From assembly GCA_030737835.1 (NCBI GenBank), contig JAUJYN010000014.1:1-64000 (forward strand): 64,000 bases of DNA. The letters are read 5' to 3'. The notes under the pieces were generated by a model. The model had not been told where the DNA came from, did no database searches, and saw only the letters and a program-made list of their open reading frames with translations. The DNA comes from Acorus gramineus. Its lineage: Eukaryota > Streptophyta > Magnoliopsida > Acorales > Acoraceae. How positions within the stretch are numbered: position 1 is the stretch's first letter; each line of letters begins with the position of its first letter. A program made the translations under genes and the position numbers. Below, piece by piece: positions 43,101 to 53,281 of this stretch.

Positions 43101-44717
43101 GATGGGGCATCCTAGCTATACTACTTGTGTAGATAAGTATTATGGTTATGCTTAGACTATAATATGTTAGATATCTTGCATGCTAGGATTATATTGCATG
43201 TATTGTATCTATGTATGAATGATTGTGTTGCATGCGCCCCTCTAGTATGGGCATGTATTTTTGTAATGTGTATGGATGTATAGAATATGGCATGCCTTAG
43301 GTAGTATTGTAATACTACTCCCACCATATTAATGGAATATCCAGTATGATTAAGTCTGGGTTAATAACGGGCACCTGCCTAATATTCCCTTGCGATAAGA
43401 CTCGAGGGCGTGGTGTAGTTGTTGCGCCCATGCTAATGGGGCAAAACTATGACCAACTTCATGAGATGATGATCTCTCTCGCCCTCTCCCTCTGCACGAA
43501 CTGAGTAAGTAGAGGCGATTTCCTACTCGACTCGGGTTCGATTGGAATATTAGCATTCACCTGTTAGTGCGCGAGATCGCGCTTGACCCTTCCCTTTTAA
43601 GTTGGCGATATCCAACGTATGTTAGAGTATATTTTGTATGTTTATACGAGTAGTGCCCTCATATGCATGTGTAGTTAGGCCTTGCCTTGTATGTATATTG
43701 CATGATGTGTTGTTTATGCCATATACTCACGTTAGGGAGAACCCCTATAGTTAAGCATATGTTATTGTGAATGTGGATCAAGTTCCTTCAGTGATAGAAC
43801 TCTCCTGTAATAATTATGCGCATGTTAAAAACTGATAGGCCTATCTGAAATAGGCGTGGGTATGACCCGCTGACGGGTTGTACCTTATTAGTTAGAGCGC
43901 TAGCGATGTAATCACCCCGTGCATCCGAGCGATGCACTCGTTTGGAATTCAGGAGAATTCATTATCTTATCGGTTTTGTTAAGCCGGTAGTTGGGGCATT
44001 AAGCTAGGCCTACCCGTGCTAGGCGTGTATATGAACCGCCTGTTGGGTTATGTGCCTTGGGATTATTTCTGCGTGAGAGCAGAGGCAACCCCCCCTTGTG
44101 TCCGAGCGACGCAACTGTGGGAGTGCAATAGTGTTCGCCATCATCGATATGTAATTATTGAGAGTAGTTGTTTCATTCCATTGGGTTTGCTTTGCGAACA
44201 TGGAGTGTTTCCTCCCAATGTCGTCCGTGTTGAAGTGGCCCAGGTTGTAGCTGTCCTGACAGAGGGCCCCCACCTGTAGGTACTATCGATGCATGCGGCA
44301 AGATGTACTGATCGTGGGGTATACCAGGTAGAGGCTACCTGGGAGAGGGCTAACGAATGATATTGCGAGCGTGGAATCGTTCTCCCCTTCGTTGGATCCG
44401 ATGTAGGAACTTTCCGGCATTGGAAAAGCTGTCCTGACAGAGGGCTCCCATCCGTAGGTACCACCGAGGCGTTCGGAAGCGTACTGATCATGGGAGTATA
44501 CCAGGTAGTGACTACCCGGGGAAAGGGCTACCGGTGGACCAAGGGTGTAGAGGAATCTAATCTCTCCAAAATTCCTATGTCACCTGTAAAGGGTGAGGGC
44601 GAGGATGAGGTGAAGACACGTCGCCGCGTGACCCATTCGTGGTTAGTCCGTTCCCATAGTTGTTGGGTCCGGTTGTGTATCGATGCTCAAAGACATCGTT
44701 GGGCAGCTATCCCGATG

Positions 44718-44955
44718 TAGATGATCCAGTAGTGTTGTGTAGACCAGTAATTCCGGGTCTCGTCGACCAACGGTATGGTCTCTCCCCAAGAGACCCAAGA
44801 GTCTCCCTCCGGGAGTGAGGGTGAGGGTGAGGTTGGTGATTCAGTAGTGTTGTGTGGACCAGTAATTCCGCGTCTCTTCGACCAACGGTATGGTCTCTCC
44901 CCAAAAAGTCCCAAGAGTCTTCCTCCGAGAGTGAGGGTGAGGGTGAGGTTGGTCG
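44718..44955 (+). repeat. ~116-bp tandem duplication in E2 3' LTR
   Basis: Two copies of a unit starting near GAT-CAGTAGTGTTGTGT (44720 and about 44837) and running through GTATGGTCTCTCCCC to GTGAGGGTGAGGTTGGT. S7 has the same duplication (55403-55640); S4 and the E2 5' LTR have one copy. Confidence 0.85.
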
Positions 44956-45778
44956 CGTCGCCACGTGACCCTGTTATCCATGGGTTTCCACCCATGTTTT
45001 TCCTTGAAAGGAAATTGTTTTAGTATTGAACTGCTGTAGAGTGATTGGTTTCCAACCACTCACTGAGCTTGTAGCTCACCCCTCGCATACTGTTTCTTTT
45101 CAGGGGCAATGTTGGGCGTGGAGCTGGAGCTTTCCTGTGGCGTGGTCTTATGGGCGTGGAGCGTTCTTTCGGCGGGTGGCGAGTGCGAGGCTGTCAGCAG
45201 TCCTAGAGTCAATTTATGTATTGTAAATCGTGCATGTGGCACAAGTTGTATTTTATTTGGACTAGACTTGACTCTCACATGTTGTGCCTGTGTCATTTAG
45301 AGCACTCTGATTGAAAATTTGGCTACATAATTTTTTTCCTCGAAGTTATGTATTTCTGATTTGGTATTTGGATTTGATTTTATTAAAATCCAAGATGAAG
45401 AGGTTTAAATATGATTTTATTATGAGATGTCCAGTTTTGAGTTAGCTTTCGTACAAAAGTGAAATTAGATCAACTGGATTCATGTAGTAAAAGTTATGGG
45501 TATTTTTCCAAGTATACCCCGGGGATGAAAAAATTCTGGCAGCAGCCCTGTTCTATGTTTAGCTCTAATTTTGGAATAGCTGGAGGGATTATTTGATCTT
45601 GGCATAAACATGAAAGTTGTAGATAATCTTCTTGGCTTTCCAACGGACTTTGAATTGTGCAATTCGGAGCTATATCGAGGAAGTTATGGCTGTTCTAGTG
45701 AAGCATGCGCAGAATTTCTAGTCAAAGGACGACTAGGTCATTTCCATCCCTCTTTAGATATTTATGTGCCCCCAAAAT

Positions 45779-45818
<40 letters not shown>

Positions 45819-46722
45819 CCATTCCCCACGTCAACATTCTAGGGCCACTCCTTCTCTCTTTTAATGCCCCCCATGTGTTTGTGATAACTCCTAAATGAGA
45901 AGTGAAGGTGAAGGTGAAGAAGGTTTGTGTGGGTGTGTTATGTTGTTGCTCCTTCTCTCTCTAGCTCCCTTTTTCATGATCCTTCCCCCCTGATTTTCAG
46001 CTAAGAAGGAGGCTGTGGAGAGGCTGAGGAGGTGGTGGTGGTTGAGGTGGTCGCAGGTGCATCGAGGGCCCCGAGTCTCCCCCTTTCATTCCCCCTCCCA
46101 AGGTGAGCTCCTCCCCTTCTTTTCTTGGTTTTTCAAGGCTTAAGAGCTGTTGGGATAGTTAGGGAGGTCATGCATGCTAGGTAGATGGGTTAGAGTGTGT
46201 GTGAGGGGTTGGGGAGGGTTAAAATGGGGTTAGGGTTGGCTGGGAGCGCGTTGGGAGCTGTCTGCGCGCGCGCAGGCGGGTGCTGGCAGGCGCTGTAGGG
46301 CACGCAGACGCGCTCGGGCGCGTGCGGGCGAGGGCGCGGGTGCGCACGGAGTGGGCGCGCGGATGCGCCCGGGCGCTGGTGCTAGCGGGGGTGTGCGCGG
46401 GGAGTGCGCGCGGGCGCGCACTGGCGTGTGCGCGCGCGGGGCAGTGCGCTTGGGCATGCGCCTGGGCGCGGGGCTAGGGGCCAGTGCGGGCGCGCGCGTT
46501 CGTGCGCGTGCGTGCGCGTGCTAGGGCTTGTGCGCGGGGTTCTGCACGGGCGCGCAGTGCGCGCGAGGACGCGCGGGCTGGACGAGCAGTGCGCGCGAAC
46601 GTGGCAGCGCGTCTGGGTGCCGCGTTAAGGGTGCTGGGGCGCATGCGTGCGTGCGTATGCGTGCGTGCGAGTGCGGGGGGCCATGCGTGTGGCTGCCCGA
46701 GGGTTCGGGTAGGTGTCGGGGC

Positions 46723-46969
46723 ACTCGGACTCGCGTGCGTACGTGCGTGCTCGCATGCGTGCGAGTCCGTATGCATGCTTGTCCGAGTATTTGGTACTTC
46801 TAGTAAATTTCAAGTGTAAATTGTGTTGTTACTCACCAAATTTGATGCCCTTGCCCTGCAGATCTCGTCGGATGGGATGTGCGAGGTTCCGGGTATGGTG
46901 AGTGGTTCGATTCCAATCCCCCCCCTCTCTAGGGATGCGCTCGACCCGCGTAGACGCGCGTCGCGCATC
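46723..46969 (+). promoter_or_regulatory. HP2, mini-exon and HP1 in S6 (type D)
   Basis: HP2 46723-46788: ACTCGGAC/GTCCGAGT outer stem, GCGTGCGTACG/CGTATGCATGC inner stem. Acceptor CCCTGCAG ends 46861; mini-exon 46862-46897 (36 nt); donor ATG/GTGAGT. HP1 46934-46969: outer GATGCG/CGCATC, inner CGACCCGCG/CGCGCGTCG (one mismatch), loop TAGA. Confidence 0.55.
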
Positions 46970-47359
46970 GATGGGGCCCCCCTAGCTATAATATGTAGAT
47001 ACCATGTTAATGCACGATTAATATGATGTAACCATGCCACATTAGACCTTGTATGCTAGGGATATGCATCCATATATCATGTATAGAGGCCATACATGCC
47101 TAGACACCATGTCCCATGCTTGGAAAGCCCCGATCTATGCATGCTTCCCATTTAGTTAATTTAATTAAATCAAAATGAGATTATATTGTTATAAGCATGC
47201 ATTAGAGAATATTATAACCTTGTTGTTATAATATATGTTTCCCCGCATCTTAGTTATGCGCCCTGGAGGAATTCTTGAGAATTCATGACATTAGTAGTGT
47301 TAGAAATCGTTGTCGACGGATCCAAGAGGATCGTATCCGTGTGGGTAGGCTATTTTCTC

Positions 47360-48316
47360 CCCTTCGTTGGATCCGAGTAGGGACTGCCCGGCGTTGGAAA
47401 GCTGTCCTGACAGAGGGCTCCCATCTGTAGGTACCTCCGATGCGTCGGAGGGTGCTGATCGTGGGAGTATACCAGTAGAGGCTACGGAGTGAGGGAGAAG
47501 CTACTGGTGGACAAAGGGTGGAGAGCAGTCTAGTCTGTCCCAAAAGGCCCATGTCACCCCTAAAGGGTGAGGGTGAGGGTGAGGTGGGTCGGCGATGTTA
47601 CGACCCACTAGCTTGTACAGTTACTCCTGTTTAGGGACTTTAATTATTTTAAGGTTAATATGAGTGTGTTGCATAGATTGTTGTTATGCTTGTGTTGTGA
47701 TATCTCGATAAGTGATTATCGAGAGTAGTTGTTTTCCATTGGGTTCGCTTGGTGAACATGCGATCGTTCTCCCCATCGTTGGATCCGAGTAGGGACTCCC
47801 CGGCGTTGGAAAGCGGTCTTGATAGAGGGCTCCCATCTGTAGGTACCTCCGATGCGTCGGAGGGTGCTGATCGTGGGAGTATACCAGGTAGAGGCTACGG
47901 AGTGAGGGAGAGGCTACTGGTGGACCAAGGGTGTAGAGCGGTGAGTTGAAGAGGCCGGGTTGTAGCTGTCCTGACAGGTGGCTCCCATCCGTTGGTACCA
48001 CCGATGCATTCAGGAGACTACTGATCGTGGGAGTATACCAGATAGAGGCTACCCGAGAGAGGGTTAACGAATGATGTTGCGAGCGTGGGAATCGTTCTCC
48101 CCTTCGTTGGATCCGAGTAGGGACTCCCCGGCGTTGGAAAGCTGTCCTGACAGAGGGCTCCCATCTGTAGGTACCTCCGATGCGTCGGACGGTGCTGATC
48201 GTGGGAGTATACCAGGTAGAGGCTACGGAGTGAGGGAGAGGCTACTGGTGGACCAAGGGTGTAGAGCAGTCTAAATCTCTTCCAAAAGTCCTATGTCACC
48301 CCTAAAGGGTGAGGGT
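47360..48316 (+). repeat. Three direct copies of a ~170-230 bp unit in S6
   Basis: Copies at about 47360-47588, 47771-47940 and 48098-48316. Each runs from CTCCCC-TCGTTGGATCCGAG through CGGCGTTGGAAAGC, GAGGGCTCCCATCTGTAGG and GGGTGCTGATCGTGGGAG to GGTGGACAAAGGGT or GGTGGACCAAGGGTG. A related half unit lies between copies two and three. LTR-internal amplification. Confidence 0.85.
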
Positions 48317-49285
48317 GAGGATGAGGTGAAGAATATCGCCGCGTGACCCATTCGTTGTTCGACCGTTCCCATAGTTGTTGGGTCCGGTCTTGTATCGATG
48401 TTTAAAGGCATCGTTTGAGCAATTATCTAGATGTAGATGATCCAGTAGTGTTGTGTAGACCAGTAATTTCGGGTCTCTTTGACCGACGGTATGGTCTCTC
48501 CCCAAAAGTCCCAAGAGTCTTCCTCCGGGAGTGAGGGTGAGGATGGTCGCACCGCCGCGTGACTTTGTTATCCATTGGGTTTCCACCCATGTTTTCCTTG
48601 AAAGGAAAGTGTATATGTATTGAACTGTAGTATGGTGATTGGTTTCCAGCCACTCACTGAGCTTGTAGCTCACCCCTCGCATACTATTTCTTTTTAGGGG
48701 CAGTGTTGGGCGTGGAGCTGGAGCTTTCTTGTGGCGTGGTCTTATGGGCGTGGAGCGTTCTTCCGGCGGATGGCGAGTGCGAGGCTGTCAGCAGTCCTAG
48801 AGTCATTGTATGTATAGTAATTCGTGCATGTGGCACAGGTTGTATTTTTCTTTGGTCTAGACTTGGCTCTCACAGGACAGTGATTGTGTATTCGAGTCTG
48901 TAATAATGTTTTTGATTTATAGACATTGTTTATATATTATGCTTCCACTTTTCAGTTAGTTATCATTATCTTGCTTTGCCACTTTGTGTATTGTTGTTGG
49001 AGTCTTTATTGACCTCAGGTATTGATAGCTGATATTTTATTATTGCCATGTCTCGGGGACGGCCGCCCTGGGGCGTGACAACAGTGATTGTGTATTCGAG
49101 TCTGTAATAATGTTTTTGGTTTACAGACATTGTTTATATATTATACTTCTGCTTTTCAGTTAGTTATCATTATCCTTGCTTTGCCACCTTGTGTGTTGTT
49201 GTTGGAGTCTTTATTGACCTCAGGTATTGATAGCTGATATTTCATTATTGCCACGTCTCGGGGATGGCCGCCCTGGGGCGTGACA

Positions 49286-51580
49286 GCTAAAGCCGAAGGT
49301 AACTCCTGGTGACGATGACCTGCATAGCCGTTCTGTCGGTTCCGGGAGGTGCGAATGCACTCACGAACGAACCTGGCCACCACAAGGTCAAATAAATAAC
49401 TTATGGCCCCTCCTATTGGCGCTCCTCAACCGTCCCAACACTAGGGAGGTATAAAACTGCGCCCGTAGAGTGCCTTTTTCAGTTCCATCTGGATGCTCAA
49501 ATGACAGTCGTCTTGGAGGCATACCCCACCAAATGGGTGGTGCCTCACCCAACTGCCCCAAGTCGAGCATGCAGGCACTTACCATGTCCTTCAAGGTCTA
49601 AATCGTCCTTTTTGCTTGGCCATCCGTCGGCGGTGAACCGCTATACTTTAAAATGGAGGCTTGCGCCTAAGCCTACCAAGGCTGTGCAACAACCTCAAAG
49701 TAACCCTCGCGTCTCAATCCGAAATAGCACCGACTGGAGTGCCATGAAGACGAATAATCATGAAGGCGAATACCCGCATCAAGGCGTCCAAAGACTCAGT
49801 CAGTTGGATAGGGAGGGAAGGGCGGACTTAGTCAGTCTGTCAATGATCACCTAGACGGTGTCACGACCCGAACATGACTTTAGCAAACCCGCAACAATCC
49901 ATGATAACTCACTCCCATGTCCACTGAGGAATCTCGATGGACTGACGCTTTCCATGCGATGATGATTCTAGAACTTGCCTGAGGGCATGCCAACCAAGGG
50001 ACAACGAAGTTACCCATATCACCTTTACATTGACAACCTCAACGAAGATTACCACAGAGTAGTCCATGGAGGCCCAATAAAACTTATGAGATCATCCGAA
50101 GGCATCCGGCACATTCATCAACCTTGATGGCAGTACTTAAGACTCGTAGTGCCCAAAACGGTCACGAAAGGCCATCAACGGAATACCCGACTCCCGGATC
50201 TCTAATTGTGGTACCCCGCATGAAGATTGATCTAAAAGCAGACACTCACTCCCATAGCAGATCAAACAGATCATCAATTCACGGCAAGGGGGTACCTGAT
50301 CTTCCACCTCAATGGGGAGATCAGAACAATTCCTCAGACGATTAAGTCCAAATTCTGCTCCTCGAGCATCCCGACGCTCCTCGGCTGGCGCTCATGATGA
50401 CCCTGACACACTGGGTATGCCGCCCAACCGCGCTTAATCTGCAAGATGCGCAACAAGAGGTCCTCGAACCCCGACAATACCTGTGCGATGTCATCTACTA
50501 GAAACGGTAGTTGAGTCCCATCACGAACGCTAGCATCACGTCTCTTCATTTACGACCAATGTGGGGGCAAAATGCGACAGTATCGAAAACTTTGCTTCAC
50601 ATGCCGCCACGACAGGTCGCCCAACTATAACCATTGGAACTCCAGCATCATGCACTCAATGGGCAGATTCATTACAAGGAGTCCACGCTCTCGACATCAC
50701 CCGGTATTACTCTCCCAGCGTGGCCTCTACCTGGTAGCCTCCAATGCCCACTATCTCTGCCAAATGGGCGCACCAACAAACATCCTGGATACTATCTAGG
50801 AGCACCTCACAGGGCTCTGGCCTCTACCGGGTAGCCTCAACGCACGATGATATATCAAAGTGACTCCAGATGTGGCTATGGAACCCAGTCCATAAGCGAT
50901 CGCCCACCAAGATGCAAAAGGACGCACCCAATCCCGATCGACACATCACCACTTACTACAGTGCCTTCCAAGTGAGAGGAAAAGGTAATCATCAAATAGA
51001 TGTTTCAAAGATATTCCCTGACTGGGGAAAAGAACCCCTTGGGAGGGCACCATGAGGTCCCGATATAGGATATCCCGACAACCAAACAAGGAACACGGAG
51101 TACCCTAGCCCGGGTCTCAACGATGACCCCGCAAGGCCCCTTAATCCCGATCAGGAAAACGGAAGAAGACATCGCCCATTAATGATAAAAATGCCACATC
51201 CTCAAAACTGGAAGCCGGTGCCGTACGCGAACTCCATGGTTACCAGCAATACCGATGCACGGGAACGAAGCTCCATTATCGAGACGCGATCCATACCTTT
51301 AGAAATTGCAACCAATTCATCACTACCATACTACTGGTTGGAATCTCCTGCCCAAGCCTTAATCCCACAACAAGGGACCCAACAACTGACCCTATTCAGT
51401 CGACCCAGTCGACAACTTAAGGGGGTTGAAGGGTGGCCACGTCCACGTCCACGGATGCGAGGAGGCATGTCAGCAACCTAAGATGAACTTCTAAAACCAG
51501 AGTACTCGGATGACAATCCTACGACTCATCTATACGACTAGACTTAGGCTCTGACATGACTAGGCTCTAAAACCAACTTT
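49286..51580 (-). pseudogene. Interior of reverse element R (gag stub to integrase)
   Basis: The minus-strand copy of the E2 interior. From high to low coordinates: degenerate primer site (51564-51575), gag ATG at 51468 (MPPRIRGRGRG), the filler with the GACCCGGGCTAGGGTAC module (about 51035-51140), RT remnants (about 50110-50290), and integrase remnants including the LEDM-ACMLDLGQLGE region (about 49600-49540) and RQNGYAGHRHQEL (about 49340-49310). It stops at 49286 where E2 inserted and resumes at 32314. It is slightly less mutated than E2 at the gag start. RNase H is not recognised. Confidence 0.85.
51564..51575 (-). other. Decayed primer binding site of R
   Basis: Minus strand TGGTTTTAGAGC, two or three changes from TGGTATCAGAGC, six bases from the LTR end at 51581. 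Confidence 0.75.
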
Positions 51581-53281
51581 TATCACGCCCCAGGGCGGCC
51601 GTCCCTGAGACGTGGTAATATATATAATATCAGTAATCAGCACAAGAGGTCAACAAAACACCAATAAAACATACAAGGCTAACAAAGCAATGATAACTAA
51701 TAGCTCATTGAAAAGAGGAAGCATAAAACATCACTAAGTATGTAAACCAAAACATTATTACAGACTCGAATACACAATCACTGTCCTGTGAGAGCCAAGT
51801 CTAGTCCAAATAAAGTACAACCAGTGCAACACGCACGATTTCAAATACATAAATGACACTAGGACTGCTGTAATCCTCGCGCTCGCCAACCGCCAGACAG
51901 GACACTCCACGCACTCGAACCCCGCCATAGGGAAGCTCCAGCTCCACGCCCAACACCGCCCCTATGGAAGAGACAATATGCGAGGGGTGAGCTACAAGCT
52001 CAGTGAGTGGCTGGAAACCAAACACCATTACAACAATTCAATACTAAGGCAATTTCCTTTCAAGGAAAAACATGGGTAGAAACCCAATGGATAACAAGGT
52101 CACGCGGCGGCGCGACCAACCTCACCCTCACCCTCACTCCCGGAGGGAGACTCTTGGGACTCTTGGGGAGAGACCATACCGTTTGTCAAAGAGACGCAGA
52201 ATTACTGGTCCACACAACACTACTAGATTATCTACATTGAGATAACTGCCCAACGATGTCTTTGAACATCGATACATAACCGGACCCAACAACTATGGGA
52301 ACGGACGAACAACGAATGGGTCACGCGGCGACGTGACTTCACCTCATCCCCCGCCCCTGCCCCGAAGGGAAACTCCTGGGACACCCGGGGAGAAACAAAG
52401 GTCAACCATAACACCTAGTGTTACTGGATAACCTAAACAACCAGTCCCTCCGCTACGAGGTAGAGATGTCGCTACGATACCTCGAGGCGTTAGGCAAAAC
52501 TTACCTGAAGTACGCTCGACAGGTAAAAGGGTCACGTGACCACGTGACTTCAACTCACCCTCACCCTCACCCCTAAGGGTGACACGGGACTGTTGGGGGA
52601 AAATCCAACGGCTCTACACCCTTCGTCATCCGGTAGCCCTCTCCCGAGTAGCCTCTACCTTGTATACTCCCATGATCAGTACATCTGCCGAACGCATCGG
52701 TAGTACCTACGGGTGGGAGCCCTCTGTCAAGACAGCTTCAACGCCGGGCAGCTTCAACGCGGATCCGATGAAGGGGAGAACGATTTCATGCACACAATGC
52801 GAACCACGTAGGTCGACTACTCTCGATAGTCATATACCAATGATATCGAATACCCTTGAACTCCCACGCAGATGCGTCGCTCAGACGCAAGGAGTTAACT
52901 CTACACTCGTGCAGAAATAAGCCAAGGGCATAACCCAACAGGCGGTTCATACACACGCCTAGCACAGGTAGGCCTTGCTTAATGCCATAACCACCGGCTT
53001 AACAAAACCGATATGACAATGAATTCTCTTGAATTCCAATCAAATGCATCACTCGGATGCAAGGGGGCGATTACATTGCTAGCGCTCTAACTAATAGGGT
53101 ACAACCCAATAGCGGGTCATACCCATGCCTATTTCAGATAGGCCTAATCATTTTTAACTTGTGCTTATATATTACAGGAGAATTATATCACCAAAGGAAC
53201 TTGATCAACATGCACAATAATATATTATTAACTATAGGGGTTCTCCCTAACATGAGTATATGGCATAAACAACATATCATG

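Larger units (their letters stand above)
45280..49080 (+). mobile_element. S6: type-D LTR inside E2 3' LTR
   Basis: Starts TGTTGTGCCTGTGTCATTTA and ends GGGGCGTGACA. The left flank is ...TCTCACA and the right flank ACAGTGATTG. The undisturbed site reads CTCACAGGACAGTGATTG, so the expected TCACA duplication on the right is lost by a deletion of about 7 bp. Putative signals: intron 1 45923-46000, exon 2 46001-46102, intron 2 46103-46861, mini-exon 46862-46897, intron 3 46898-48697. A (CT)n microsatellite lies at 45785-45818 and the GC tract at about 46240-46720. Confidence 0.9.
32315..49285 (+). mobile_element. E2: chromovirus with two nested LTRs
   Basis: 5' LTR 32315-38934, interior 38935-41681 and 3' LTR 41682-49285, with target-site duplication GCCAA (32310-32314) and GCTAA (49286-49290, one base changed). 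The interior holds PBS, a gag remnant, LTR-like filler, RT and integrase remnants, chromodomain and PPT, all heavily mutated. S5 interrupts the 5' LTR and S6 the 3' LTR. E2 inserted into the reverse pol of R, a member of the same subfamily. Confidence 0.92.
41682..49285 (+). mobile_element. 3' LTR of E2 (type B), split by S6
   Basis: Pieces 41682-45279 and 49081-49285 join to form a type-B LTR matching the E2 5' LTR and ending GGGGCGTGACA. Putative splice signals: intron 1 42235-42313, exon 2 42314-42425, intron 2 42426-42997, mini-exon 42998-43033, intron 3 43034-45103. The GC tract is at about 42550-42850. S6 inserted at CTCTCACA in the 3' part. Confidence 0.9.
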
